Origin: Bifiguratus adelaidae
Taxonomy: Eukaryota > Mucoromycota > Endogonomycetes > Endogonales
Assembly: GCA_002261195.1 (NCBI GenBank)
Contig: MVBO01000008.1
Coordinates: 162,530-226,529 of the forward strand
DNA length: 64,000 nucleotides
Reading direction: 5' to 3'
Positions within the stretch are counted from its first letter, which is position 1. Every line of letters starts with the position of its first letter. The notes beneath the pieces were generated by a model. It had not been told where the DNA came from. It did not search any database and worked only from the letters and a program-made list of their open reading frames with translations. This document shows positions 1 to 14,256 of the stretch, one piece after another. Made by a program: the position numbers and the translations under genes.

Positions 1-3000
1 TCTCACTGATGTGGATGATATCGGTGGGCACGCCGAGCTCTTGGGCACACACTTGGACCATCTTGGTGTGAAGGCCTTGACCCATTTCGACACCACCATG
101 GGATAGAAGGATGGAGCCATCTTCGTAAATGTGCACCAGAGCACCAGCTTGGTTCATGTGAAGGGCAGTGAAAGAGATACCAAACTTGGTGGGTATAATG
201 GACAGACCACGCTTGAGCCACTTGCTCTTACTGTTAAACTCGTCAATCTCCTTGCGACGACGATCATACTCGGAAGACTTTTTGACCTCGTAGTAGAGAG
301 GAGGCAAGTTCCAGTCGGTCAGTTCTTGATTGAAGTGGGTCAGCTGGCCTTCCTTGTAAAGATTCATCTCCCGGAATTTTTCCACCGGAATGGCCATGCC
401 ATCGGCAACCTCTTCGACCCAAGTTTCAGCAACAAACATGCCTTGAGGTCCCCCGAAACCTCGGAAAGCAGTGTTGGAATGGATGTTGGTCTTGCACATG
501 TAACCGCGAACATGGACATTGGGGACATAGTAGCAGTTATCACAGTGACTCAGGGATCGTTCCAGGACCGCTTGTGAGAGATCAGCCGTCCAGCCGGCAT
601 TGTTGTAGATGTCCAATTCATAGGCAAGAACCTTGCCTTCCTTGGAAACACCAACCTTGTATTTGGCATAGAAGGGATGGCGTTGACCACTGGTGATCAT
701 ATCTTCATCACGATCAAGCATACATCGGACAGGCCGACGAAGTTTCTTGGCCGCAACCGCAAGAGTAGCTGCAAGTGGAATAGATCTTGTTTCCTTGCCA
801 CCAAAACCACCACCGAGACGTTTGACGCGACAATATATGCGGTTTGATGGAACACCAAGAGCGGACGCCACAACGAGTTGAGTTTCCGTTGCATTTTGAG
901 TGGAAGAGAAAATATCCATCTCATCGTCTTCGCCTTTCGGAACCACCAATGAAGCTTGGGTTTCAAGATAGAATTGTTCCTGACCACCAATATGGACATC
1001 GCCCTCAAAAATCTTATAAGATTCCGCGAATCCCTTGGCGGTATCGCCACGTTGAATACTTGGACGAGGAGGGTAGAAACTCTTTGCGGCAATGGCCTCT
1101 TGGATGGTAAGAATGTGAGGCAAGACTTCGTACTCGACTTTGACCAAACGTGCAGCATGTTGAGCAATCATTTGATTTTCAGCAAGAATGAGACCAATGG
1201 TTTGTCCGACACAAAACACTTCACCGTCCGCAAATAACTGTTCGTCCTTGGTTGGACCGCCACCCCATATGTTGTTGCCAGGCAAGTCTTTGAGAGACAC
1301 ATAGTCAATGACACCATCGACTTCAAGCGCTTCGCTTGCATCCACACTACGAGCCAAGCGGTCAATGACCTAATCACCCGCGCAGATCGATTTGACTCAC
1401 CTCAGAATCTTGGCTCTCGGCTTTTGCGACATTACCAGCGCAGCATACACTTCGTTATGCACGCGAGGAATATCATCGGTATAAAGGGCCTCTCCCGTCA
1501 CTTGCTTGATGGCAGACAAGTGAGGAATCGGTTGTCCAACCACACTTTGAGGATTCAAATGCTCAAACGAACGCCATGACGTTGATGGTCCACGTTCGAT
1601 ATTGACGACAGCTTGAGGATCGATACCGTCCTTCTCGGCAAGACCAATTTTCAGACCAACATCGTTCCAAAATTTGTACAGGAAAGAACCCGAGAGAGCT
1701 TTACGAAAAGCAGGCATGCCACCAGGGCTGCCAAAGCTTAAGGGTAAGTCGACGGGAAGATCGGTCACCATGCGATCAAATACGGCGCTATCGCCCCACG
1801 TCTGACCAATCAAGTTCTTGACCGCTACCTTCGCTTGAATGGTAGTGGGTCCAAGACCACCATAAGCGAAAGTGGCATCGGTCACCTTACGCGTATCACT
1901 ATCAATGACTACGCGCAAACCTGCGTTAGCAATGGCAATGTCATCGTCTCGTCGCTTGGCTTGCTTGTAAGCCCTGATATATTCGCCTTGCCGCGAGAAT
2001 GGTATAAAGATGTTGCAAATCACGTCAGGAGCGGTCAATCGCGTTTGACGATAACCGAGAAAGAAGTCTGTCATTGGAATTTCTCGAGCACCGTCATCCG
2101 GATGCACGACTGTCAAGACGGCATTTGAAGCCACAAAGACAGGGTTCAAATCCGAGATGGGAGACGCGGTGGCAATATTACCAGCCAAAGTTGCGACATT
2201 GCGAATTTGGTTACCGGCAAACCAGCGAATGTTTTCCAAAAAGGCGCGGAATGCTTCCGTCTTGTGCTTGGGCATGCTTTTGACAGCTTCTTCCAAGACA
2301 TTTTGGAAGCCATTGATGGTGAGGTTGGCACCGACGCGAAGACCGTTGTCTAGCCATTCTACAGAGCGGAGGTCGGGAATGTCAGACACATAAATGTTGA
2401 CGGGGTATACGAGACGCTTGAACTTGACTTCAATACCGATTTCGCTATTACCAGCCACAAGCTTGGCGTTGGGGTATTGTGACTTGAGCGCGAAAAGTTC
2501 ACCCAAGGTGGTAGGTCGAAACCACTTCTTGGTCTCACTTTCAAAGGCCAGGGGAACCAGGGGAGTCTTGATGAGTTTGGGAGGGAAAATAAGTTCCTGA
2601 GATGGGTCATACTTTTTGAAGTCGACTTTTGGAAACTCGTAGGCAGTGGAAGCCTCTTTGGAATTGGACAGATTGGGAGTGTTCTTGCAGCAAGCTGTAC
2701 CCATGGAGCAACCATTCAATTTGGCCGGTGGTTTCGCGACGCCATTGCCGTTGGTTGTCCCCTCTCCCTTTCCGTTCGCCTTGCCACCGCAGCAAACATC
2801 AACCGCAAACGTGCGAGCTGCGTCAAGAATGGGCCGATATCCGGTACATCGACACAAGTTACCGTCAAATCCTTCTTCAATCTCCTTGACGGTCGGTCTG
2901 GGATGGTTGCGTAAAAGGGCGTACAATGCCATGACTATACCCGGCGTACAGAAACCACACTGCGAGCCGTGAGAAAGCGCGATACGTTCCTGGACCGGAT

Positions 3001-3419
3001 GCGGGTTGTTCGCATTACCAATACCCTCTGTTGTAATGACATGACGATTGGCCATAGAAACGAGAGGTGCCAGACAGGCATTGACTGACGTGTGATGAAT
3101 CCGCTGGGTATTGTGGTTAAAGCTTGAGACGAGGACAGTGCAAGCACCTACGACGGCCAGCCCATGAATATCAACTCACGGCCATGAGTGCGCTTTACCA
3201 CTTACCGCAACCACCTTCAGCGCATCCTAGCTTTGTGCCTGTAAGTCCAGTGCTTCGAATATATTGCAGCAAGGTCAAGCTTGGATCGGGATTGTGTAAT
3301 TTCACGCGTGTACCATTGAGATAAAAGATCAAGTCTTGTGAGTAGTTTATATCCGTCTTTTCCATTGTGATGGTCGCATGCGCCACATCGTGCGTGGTCT
3401 TGAGAGGTACGGGCGTCAT
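1..3419 (-). CDS. Xanthine dehydrogenase (purine hydroxylase), 3' end cut by window edge
   Basis: Oxidises hypoxanthine and xanthine to urate in purine catabolism. Coding exons read 3206-3419, 1401-3147 and 1-1346, giving about 1,102 residues; roughly 250 C-terminal residues lie beyond the left edge. The N-terminal plant-type [2Fe-2S] domain has CAEGGCGAC. The second [2Fe-2S] domain has CGFCTPGIVMAL and CRCTGYRP. A CO-dehydrogenase-type FAD domain follows (AGNSEIGIE, AGNQIRNVATLAGNI), then the molybdopterin domain (GGGFGGKE, AFRGFGGPQG, GGVEMGQGLHTK). The start is the first ATG ahead of the ferredoxin fold. The third exon needs the acceptor at 1347-1348, because an upstream TAG gives the wrong phase; the chosen join restores the expected AKILSVDASEAL. 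Family assignment is very firm; the substrate is inferred from family. Confidence 0.95.
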
Positions 3420-3873
3420 GTTGAGAATGGTGGCAAGTTAAACAACGAGAACAAAAATCTGTTATCAGAAGAGCAGGTGAGTTTGAGACAAGAGACACGT
3501 TGCGCCGCCGCTTACTTTCAAAAATGAGAGTGTAGAAGTGTTTTGTGAGCACTAGCAGGAACGGTCCAACCTTTCAAGCACGGCGTATGAATCGAAACAA
3601 TAGGCAAGTGCAAGGAAATAAGAAGGGACGGAACAAGAACCTGCACTTGGTTCGTTTGCCTTATATCCAATGGTTGTGGATGTGAAAAACGCTAAAACGA
3701 TAAATGTGGTGTGAAGCACTAGAGAAAGCCGAGTGAAAACGCACGCGGTGAGCGACAACCTTTTCAGTATCAGAACCTTAACTCTCCATATAAGGAGGTT
3801 CCGAAGGTCATGTGACCTCGGGGATCTGTCCGAGTGAGCGATTGCTCGCTATGGGGTGCGACGAATGGTGAGT
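3420..3873. other. Gene-free stretch between xanthine dehydrogenase start and RA/PH gene stop
   Basis: This 454-bp stretch must hold the xanthine dehydrogenase promoter and 5' leader and the 3' end of the RA/PH gene, both on the minus strand. Its short ORFs resemble no family. I see no convincing TATA box at a fixed distance and no repeat. Confidence 0.5.
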
Positions 3874-6502
3874 TTATTGGTCAAACCTAACCAGTGGTTG
3901 CATTTTTTGTTCTACAAGACTGTCAGTATGGATGCCTTCTCTCGTTTTGGCTAATGTCAGTAGGGTCTGTGATGGTTTGATATCTACAGGTTTGGATCTT
4001 TGCTTTGAGGTCGAGGTGACGAGATCTTTGCGGTCCGATGCACCATGTTTGGGTACATATCGTTTTGTGGATGATTTGGAGGTGCTTATGGCGTGTGCGG
4101 TAGTAGTCTTTTTGGGATGGCTGGATGTATGACTTGATTTGCTTCGAACAGGCTGTATCATTGATGGATCGCCGGTGAGTTCCTGATATCGGCTATAAGA
4201 GCGCGGTGTCGGATTGGCAAGTTTACTAGAAGCTGGCATTTTCATCGATGTACTGCGTATGACCGGTCTTGGGATCGGATCTACATTCCTTTTCATGTTC
4301 TCAGCGTACTGTCGTAGCTCCTCATCAGTTCGCTTTGGCAACGCACTTGCAATAGCATTGTCATTATTGACCGTGATAAGAGGTTCTTGTGATACTGCAA
4401 AGCTTGCCGAGATTGGCGACAGCGGACTGAGTACTCGCTCCGGATGCCGATTAAATTGAATTAATGTCTATATGTAACAGTATGAGCCACCGCCCAGGTA
4501 TATTAGATGAGCACTGTACACACCTTTAAGATACGTAAGCGTAATACCCAATGCTTCAAAGTGTCGTTAGCTTCACAGCATAAATAGTAGATGTAGTCGT
4601 CGTCAGGGTTCTCAAATATTTTGGGATTGTCTAGAGATTTCAATACAAATTGATGGGATGTCGGAGCCTTTCGAAAGCTTTGGGTTGGAGTGAAGACATC
4701 AAAAGTGGTAAGATGACAGAGTGCTGTCTCATTGTTGGACTACGAGTTGGTCAGTCATCAGTCTTTGATTCGTTTCCGTCTGCATACCTTTTTGTCTTTG
4801 GCGAAGTAGACGATATTGTCACGCACAAACACCCATCGCTTTTGCCATTTTCCTTTCTTAACTTCCACGTGGAGCCAGCCCTCGAGGATCTTCTCCGTTT
4901 CACTCACATTGGCCTATTTACCATCAGCACATTGGTTATGCAGAACGGATTGAGACTTACGTCGTATAGCAAAGAGTTTCTAAACATGTACTTCTTCACC
5001 AATAGCGCATTCCGTTGTGGATCAGCCCACGAAAGAAGGATGTCTGTGACCACTTCCCAGTCCTTTAGTGGCCGCTCTGCAAGCAAGATGATCAGCTTAG
5101 TCCAGAGTCTGCTACGCATGATAGCGCCATTCTTACCAATGTGGTAATCGTTTGCCATTTCAAAAAGAGTCCATGCGCTGTCGTCGCTCAAATAATTTTG
5201 CTGCCGAAGCTGCTGAATGACGGCACCGACCGTCATGAGGCTTGTCAGTTCTACCACCTGATGCTTTCGCGAATCATTGATGTAGATTCGCGCAGTGAAA
5301 GTTTTGATATCTTGTGGTTGCGGACGGGTGACTGTGGGTGCGCTTGTTTTGAATTGTGGTGTCTCCTGGGTGGCTTGAAGGTCAATGAGTGGTTTGAAAG
5401 GGGCTGGCTGAGTCGGCAACAGTGGATCTCTCGTCCGCGACTTTGAACGTGCCCTCGAGCGGACTGTTGACTTAGGCGATTTTTCAGGCGAATTTGACCG
5501 TTGGTGTGGTAGCTTGGCAGGAGCTTCGACTGCAGTGTCGGAGCCATTCGATTTTGTACGACCGCGCTGTTGCACATTGGGAGGGCGGATGGAATTTGCA
5601 GTCGTGGGTGAGCGTACACCTGAACGAACGGTTTGAGTAATTGGAGTTTGCCGTTCGACCATTCTTCCCCGCTCTCTGTGTGAAGTGCTTTCTGTTTTGG
5701 TCGGTACGACTTCGATTTGATCAAAGGCTGATATGTCGGTTCCGACCTTGTAGGATGTTGGCGACAACAAGCCCAGCGTCCTCCCGATTGGACTGTTATC
5801 GTCATCATCCTTATCGTGAACAGCTCCAAGGCAGGCAGTATTTGAAGGATTTGAGGAACGTGGCAGTAGACCAGGTAGCTCGTCAACCGGTCTCGGACTC
5901 TCTGTCATTATTGGAACATTATCGTCCTCTTTGTCAGAGTGTGTCAACGGAACGCTGGGTACGCGATGTGGTTGCTGTTCTGCATTAAAAGCTGTTGCTA
6001 CGGTCAATTGGGATGGTGAAGCCTCTCTGATGTCATTATCAGTGTCGCGCTTGTCTAGCACGATCGCAGCCTTCAGAGAACTATTGACCATGCCATCATT
6101 AGATCTGCTGGTATCAATGGCCAAAACATAGCTATACCTTGTCGTCCTTCTCTTCTGCCCAAAGCTGCTATCTAAAGTCGAAAGCGTCTGAGATGGATTG
6201 TCGAATGCCTGACCTGCAGCTGCTTCCAGCGTGTCGTTACTCTTTGCCGGCTTTATCACGGTTGCCGGATCAGAGTCGCGGTTGGAGGATTCGCGAGATC
6301 TGAGTAACTCCTTGATTTCGTCCAGTTCTTGCTGGAGTTGTTCCATGGCGACTTCAACAGATCCAGTCAACTGTCTGCTGGCCCTAGATCGCCCAACTCT
6401 AGGAGATTGCGATGAATAGGCATCGTAGAAAATGTCGCTGGAAGTTGAAGACTCGTGGTCCATTGCAGTTTTTGACTCCTGCGCTATATCTCCGAGTACC
6501 AC
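3874..6502 (-). CDS. Ras-association plus PH domain protein (MRL/Grb7-like arrangement)
   Basis: Predicted Ras-family GTPase effector adaptor of 805 residues. Exons are 5137-6502, 4961-5076, 4788-4913, 4524-4739 and 3874-4467, and all phases agree. Residues 1-400 are low-complexity, rich in Ser, Thr and charged residues, with a short coiled coil (MEQLQQELDEIKELLRSRES). A Ras-association domain follows (about 405-490): FTARIYINDSRKHQVVELTS, then ERPLKDWEVVTDILLSWA. A PH domain comes next (about 510-620), with EGWLHVEVKKGKWQKRWVFV and closing helix CEANDTLKHWVLRLRILK. The tail is basic and Ser/Thr-rich. Tandem RA-PH is the hallmark of animal Grb7/10/14 and RIAM/lamellipodin proteins; no SH2 domain is seen here. 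A role in membrane-linked Ras or Rap signalling is inference. A later ATG at codon 14 is a possible alternative start. Confidence 0.85.
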
Positions 6503-6666
6503 CAGAGCTTTTTGACCGTTGATCGGCTATAAGGATGCATGTAACACCTCTGAAACTCGTTTCAACACCTGGTGCCTATTTCAGGAACGTCAATTGACAC
6601 TTTAATTTAAGCTCCTGAGCTTGGCGAGCTTCGCAACAACAGGATCTGTGGTGACAATGTTTTTTC

Positions 6667-7641
6667 TTATTCGATCCTGAGTAGTCTCTCAGGTTTTAAA
6701 TGGACCCAATTCCAAAACTCCGAAGCATCTAGACGCTTGTACCGCTCCACTCCAAGTTCCATTTCTTCCAGTAGCGTTCGGCCACCAAAGGCTTTTCGGA
6801 CGTCCTCGTCATGTTTGACCAATTTTTCCATAATATCGCGCTGTGTCTGGGCTCCCCAGGTCCAAAAAAGTTTGATCCAATGGTAAGTGGAGTTATCAGT
6901 AACGATCCATCGGCGATTCGGATCGTTGATTGGAAAGTATTGATGCATGCCTACGATAGCCCGCGCAACGTCGTGTCCATGAATAAGATGCAAAGATCGA
7001 TTCCCAGGCAGCAGCTTGGGTTTAATTTTTACCTCGTCGGGGAATCGAGGTATCCAATTGCGAGGTTGTCTGTCCAGCAGGCGTCAGCTCAGACTGATGA
7101 GCATGGGATTGAAAATGACTCACCTTTGGTTTCCCCAAAGTCCCGCTAGGTGTAGAATAATACCCTTGTGGCGGGCGATGGCTCGCTCTCCAAGATGCCT
7201 ATCAGATCCTTCCAATGCCTTATCCAAAGGTGTATGTCGATTGCTAGGGATTTGCTTGTACGGGCTTGTGGACGACAATTTAATCCATTGCGGGGGTTTC
7301 TTGGCATTGGCCTCCAGTTTTCGGTTGTACGCCACAATGAGAGCTTCAGTCAATTCCTCCGAAGTGATTGGAAACGAAATAATGACAGTCGCTGCGAGGG
7401 GGAGCGGCTCTACGTCAACCTTGCTCGGTTCATCCGGGAGTGTCCAAGCGATCGATCCGTCTCTTCCATCTCTTGTTGTGAAGACGAGGGATAGATTGTT
7501 GTCTTGAGCAACTGGCTCTAAAAAGTCTCCATGCCATCCATGTCCCAGCACCAAGAGATCAGTATGAGTGCTTTTTGAAAAGGTTGCATGAGGGCTGCCA
7601 ACGTGAACCATACAAGGTGCATTTGGCGATCGACATTCCAT
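6667..7641 (-). CDS. Rossmann-fold NAD(P)-binding protein, epimerase-like
   Basis: Predicted cytosolic protein of 306 residues from two exons, 7124-7641 and 6667-7069. The N-terminus has LLVLGHGWHGDFL, a beta strand followed by a GxGxxGxxL-like nucleotide loop. The middle has LHLAGLWGNQRQPRNW, formed across the intron, and LHLIHGHDVARAIVG, as in extended SDR/NAD-epimerase-like proteins where a conserved His-Asp-Val-Ala block follows the catalytic region. The expected Tyr-x-x-x-Lys dyad is not obvious, so catalysis is uncertain and substrate unknown. The nearest in-phase AG (7087-7088) would give an immediate stop; the join to 7069 keeps the frame. Its start lies 62 bp from the divergent leucyl-tRNA synthetase start. 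Confidence 0.65.
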
Positions 7642-7703
7642 TTTCAGTCATCTCACATTGACACGCCAGTGTTATGACATCTGATCTATAAACATTACAG
7701 ACA
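7642..7703. promoter_or_regulatory. 62-bp shared divergent promoter gap
   Basis: The start codons of the Rossmann-fold gene (minus) and mitochondrial leucyl-tRNA synthetase (plus) are only 62 bp apart, so both core promoters and leaders must lie here or extend into the opposite gene. No TATA box is evident. Confidence 0.5.
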
Positions 7704-11022
<3,319 letters not shown>

Positions 11023-11093
11023 ACATTGAAGTTGCAAGGACCTTGCTTTAATTGACAAGTTGAATCATATGTACAGCAACGCGTGTAGCGACT

Positions 11094-11528
11094 CTAGTCA
11101 AACAAGCCGAAGCCCATGTCGTCATCAGACTCCTCCTTAGGCTCTTCCTTGGGCTCTTCCTTGGGCTACACAATAAAAGCATGTCAATACGGAACGACGA
11201 TCTTACCTCCTCACTTACCGCTTCAGCAGCACCACCCGCAGCAGGGGCAGCACCACCCGCAGCAGGAGCAGCAGCTCCAGCAGCACCAATGTTGGACAAC
11301 AAGGCACCAAGGTCTTGGTTGGCCAAAGCTTTGGCAAAAAGCGAGGTCCAGACGGGCTCTACCTCGGATCCAGCGGCCTTGACAAGAGCTTGAAGCTTGT
11401 CCGCCTACAGAAACGCTTCAGCACCGCTTTCACGAACGTCATCGCGGGCGCATGTGACTTACAGTAATCTCGAGTCCTTCGTCGTGAAGGATGAGAGCAG
11501 CGTAAACGATAGAGAGTTCAGAAGACAT
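11094..11528 (-). CDS. 60S acidic ribosomal protein P1
   Basis: Ribosomal stalk protein that pairs with P2 and recruits elongation factors. Three exons, 11463-11528, 11219-11404 and 11094-11165, encode 107 residues, the normal family length. The N-terminus [20 protein letters not shown] forms the helical dimerisation domain. Next comes an Ala/Gly/Pro-rich hinge (residues about 59-84) and then three KEEP-like repeats. The end is the invariant acidic tail [12 protein letters not shown]. The start gives the conserved P1 N-terminus. The hinge is encoded by a short repeated GCAGCACCACCCGCAGCAGG-like unit at 11230-11290. The gene converges on leucyl-tRNA synthetase with 71 bp between stops. Confidence 0.97.
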
Positions 11529-11686
11529 GGTGTTAGAGGTAATGTTGTATGCGGCAAGTAAGTTTAACCCTGGAATCAAAAGGGAACCTGACGCTTGACA
11601 ACGGTCGGAAGAGAGATGGATGGATTGAAAGGTCGTGGATGTGAATAACCATGGACCAGTGGCTTGTGGGCAAGATAAAATTCGGC

Positions 11687-11692
11687 AAAAAA
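11687..11692 (-). terminator. RNA polymerase III terminator of tRNA-Ile
   Basis: Six A residues on the plus strand (T6 in the tRNA sense) abut the 3' end of the tRNA, the standard Pol III stop. Confidence 0.8.
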
Positions 11693-11765
11693 TGCTCCCG
11701 ACAGGGATCGAACCTGTGACCTTGGCGTTATTAGCACCACGCTCTACCGACTAAGCTACAGGAGC
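11693..11765 (-). tRNA. tRNA-Ile (anticodon AAU)
   Basis: A 73-nt cloverleaf without intron. The acceptor arms GCTCCTG and CGGGAGC pair with one mismatch-type wobble and discriminator A. The D arm is GCTTAGTCGGTAGAGC, the anticodon stem TGGTG/CGCCA, and the loop CTAATAA carries AAT at positions 34-36. The T arm is ACAGG-TTCGATC-CCTGT. The A34 is expected to become inosine and read AUU, AUC and AUA. No encoded CCA, as usual for eukaryotes. Confidence 0.96.
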
Positions 11766-12131
11766 CTCTCTTAACAGATACGGTGAGTTAATTCTCTATA
11801 ATACTTCAAAGATTGGGAACAACATTTATTGATAAATTACGTCTCTATTCAGGAACAGTCGGTATGGCAGCATATGTATGAGTGAGGGCCTTCGTCCTCT
11901 CTTCTTGCTACACATAAGCCTATCACGCAGCATTGGAGTATCATGAGCATGGATATTCTGATGCTAAAGGTGATATTGGGAGTTGATGCTCGATGGGCAC
12001 GTCACTCATGTGACTGCTATTTTCCCCGCACTCGCGAAAAAACATCGGCCAATTGCCGAGGTCCATTTGTGCGAAAGGAGTGCTTTGGTATATTACATAC
12101 ACGACATCCTTGATATTATGATACAAATAAA
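11766..12131. other. Gene-free stretch between tRNA-Ile and SDR gene
   Basis: 366 bp without a supported gene. It contains the upstream flank of the tRNA (Pol III promoters are internal) and the 3' region of the SDR gene. A tract rich in ATA/TAT near 12085-12130 may serve as its polyadenylation region; this is inference. Confidence 0.4.
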
Positions 12132-12854
12132 CTACCAAGGCATTGATTCACCCTTCCAGTTGACATAACGAGCGGTCTCCCCATTCGGCACACTGTCTAT
12201 CACTTTCAATACTGCCGTAATACTCTCCTGAGGTGTAAGAGTAGCAGCCATGCTTCCCATGTCTGTTTGTACCCAACCTGGATGTAGGATCAAGACCTTG
12301 ATGTCCTCCTTCTTGAGCTCGTTGGCAAATGAAATAGAGGCCATGTTTAGGCCAGCTTTGGAGCAAAAGTAGGCGATGGAATCTGAGGCTCCTGAATCCA
12401 ACCGCATTTTCAGTGATCCAGAGTCAGAGGAGACCATGATGATGGAGGCAGGAGAGCCATTCTCCCTGGCCTTGCGCAACAAGGGAAGAAACGCGTTGGT
12501 CACCGCAACGGTTCCCGAGACGTTGGTGTGAAATTTCTCGGTGAGTTCTTGCATGGAAGCCTTGGAGGCGGAAGAGCGCGGAGGATCATTGATGGCAGCA
12601 TTGTTGATCAATACCGTGATCCCCTTGGGCAAGATCTTCTGCACCGATTCCACCGCAGCATCAATGGACTCTTGAGAGATGGTATCCAAAGGGATCGTGT
12701 GAACAAGTCTTGGAAAGGCTTCTTGAATCTTTTGCAACTCTGTAGCCTTGCTAGGATTACGACACGTTGCCACCACAGTATCGCCCCGTTCTGCAAGTTG
12801 TCTCACCAACTCTAATCCGATACCGCGCGAAGAACCAGTGACAACGTAAGCCAT
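12132..12854 (-). CDS. Short-chain dehydrogenase/reductase (C-factor-like)
   Basis: Intronless, 240 residues. The cofactor loop is YVVTGSSRGIGLELVRQL (TGxxxGxG). The NNAA-type motif is VLINNAAIND, the catalytic serine is in IIMVSSDSGS, and the active site is YFCSKAGLN (Tyr-x-x-x-Lys, with Tyr-Phe-Cys-Ser-Lys). The PGWVQTDMG motif follows the active site, as in classical SDRs of the bacterial C-factor/fungal short-chain group. Substrate is unknown. The start sits two residues before the cofactor strand, leaving little doubt. It diverges from S-formylglutathione hydrolase with 67 bp between the start codons. Confidence 0.88.
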   Translation of the reverse strand: MAYVVTGSSRGIGLELVRQLAERGDTVVATCRNPSKATELQKIQEAFPRLVHTIPLDTISQESIDAAVESVQKILPKGITVLINNAAINDPPRSSASKASMQELTEKFHTNVSGTVAVTNAFLPLLRKARENGSPASIIMVSSDSGSLKMRLDSGASDSIAYFCSKAGLNMASISFANELKKEDIKVLILHPGWVQTDMGSMAATLTPQESITAVLKVIDSVPNGETARYVNWKGESMPW

Positions 12855-12921
12855 GAGAACAAAAGAAAGACTGGCGATGATTTCACACTAACGAGCGTTT
12901 TTTTTAAGGGGATCGATCAGT
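12855..12921. promoter_or_regulatory. 67-bp divergent promoter gap with T-run
   Basis: The SDR and S-formylglutathione hydrolase starts are 67 bp apart. A run of seven to eight T lies near 12898-12906, a nucleosome-unfavourable poly(dA:dT) tract of the kind often found in fungal promoters. Confidence 0.4.
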
Positions 12922-14110
12922 ATGGGACTGAAGGAAGTAGCGAGAAACAAGTGCTTTGGAGGGTATGTTGTCAAGTACAGTCATGCGTCAAGCGTATTGT
13001 CTTGCGACATGCAGTTCAATGTCTTCTTACCTAAGGAGACCGAGCACGGCAAAGTTCCCGCAGTGTACTTTTTGGCTGGACTGACATGCACCGAGGACAA
13101 CTTTGCACAAAAGAGTGGAGCGTTCGGTCCAGCTGCACGCGAGGGCTTGGTTATCATCTGTCCGGATACCAGTCCACGTAGGTGACCAAGTGCTCTTGTG
13201 TGAGTGCTGGAATCAGAGCAGAGTCTAATGACAAAGCTACCGCGTGTTGCAGGAAAGGTCAACATTGAAGGCGAGGATGATGATTATGATTTTGGCAGTG
13301 GTAAGCTCTACGATCGATCCGCCGATCATGGTCTTAGATAGGTCTCTATAGGTGCTGGATTCTACATCAATGCCACGACACCGAAATGGTCCAAACACTA
13401 CAAAATGTATGACTACATTGTCAACGAATTGCCTTCGGTAGTAGCCGAGCTTCCAATCGTATGTCGTTGAAAGGTTTACATTAGACTTCCATGTCTCATA
13501 CCTGCTCTTAGGATCCCAAACGCGTCTCCATCAGTGGACACTCGATGGTAAAATGATTTAATGACGCATTCCCTCATTAACGTTTGTTTCTAGGGTGGCC
13601 ATGGCGCTCTCACCATCTATTTCAAGAACATGTCGAAATACAAGGCAAGTTTAGCTGCTTGATCAATCGGTAAAATGCTCATGGCTCTTCCCATCAGTCT
13701 GTTTCTGCCTTTGCTCCCATTGCCAATCCCACCAATTGTCCCTGGGGTCAAAAGGCCTTCTCTGGATACCTCGGAGAGGACAACAAGGAAGCCTGGAAAG
13801 AACATGATGCATGCGAGCTGCTTTCGAGTACTGTAGACAAGACTGCCAAATTGGACGTTCTGGTAGACGTTGTAAGTCAATGTGGGCCGTTCTCTATTCG
13901 CGTACGCTCAGCAATCATTGCGCCTAGGGTACTTCGGACAACTTTTTGGAGAAGCAACTGTTACTGCCTAATCTCGAAAAAGCCTTCAAGGAGAACGGGC
14001 ATGATGGCCAGCTGAAATTGCGCTACCAGCAGGGATACGATCATTCGTATTACTTTATTTCCACGTTCATTGACGATCATATTCGTCATCACGCAAAATA
14101 TCTCAAGTGA
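12922..14110 (+). CDS. S-formylglutathione hydrolase (esterase D family)
   Basis: Hydrolyses S-formylglutathione to formate and glutathione, the last step of glutathione-dependent formaldehyde detoxification. Seven exons (12922-13177, 13253-13300, 13352-13458, 13512-13547, 13594-13644, 13698-13871, 13928-14110) encode 284 residues, matching family length. The alpha/beta-hydrolase oxyanion segment is [13 protein letters not shown]. The nucleophile elbow SGHSMGGHGAL is formed across the intron at 13548-13593. The catalytic Asp is likely in VDVGTSDNFL and the His in GYDHSYYF. The fifth intron (13645-13697) uses a GC donor (AAG/gcaagt) and restores [11 protein letters not shown]. Identity is very firm. 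Confidence 0.96.
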
Positions 14111-14256
14111 GACTGACTTGGCCAAACAAGGCATGTCCTGTAAATTGTGCTAGAGATCATGCTATATATGACACAATACATTGCAAGGACCCATGGTATA
14201 GGGTATATGCCCACATCGCCAAATCCCAACCGTTGTCTATCTATGCGGCATGGTGA

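Noticed and set aside
131-577. 148-codon plus-strand ORF
   Set aside because: It lies antisense to the molybdopterin domain of xanthine dehydrogenase, whose minus reading is clearly conserved.
1347-1369. Earlier acceptor (1370-1371) for xanthine dehydrogenase exon 3
   Set aside because: It shifts the frame; the acceptor at 1347-1348 restores the expected SVDASEAL segment.
5641-5988. 115-codon plus ORF
   Set aside because: Antisense to the Ser-rich N-terminal half of the RA/PH protein; no family features.
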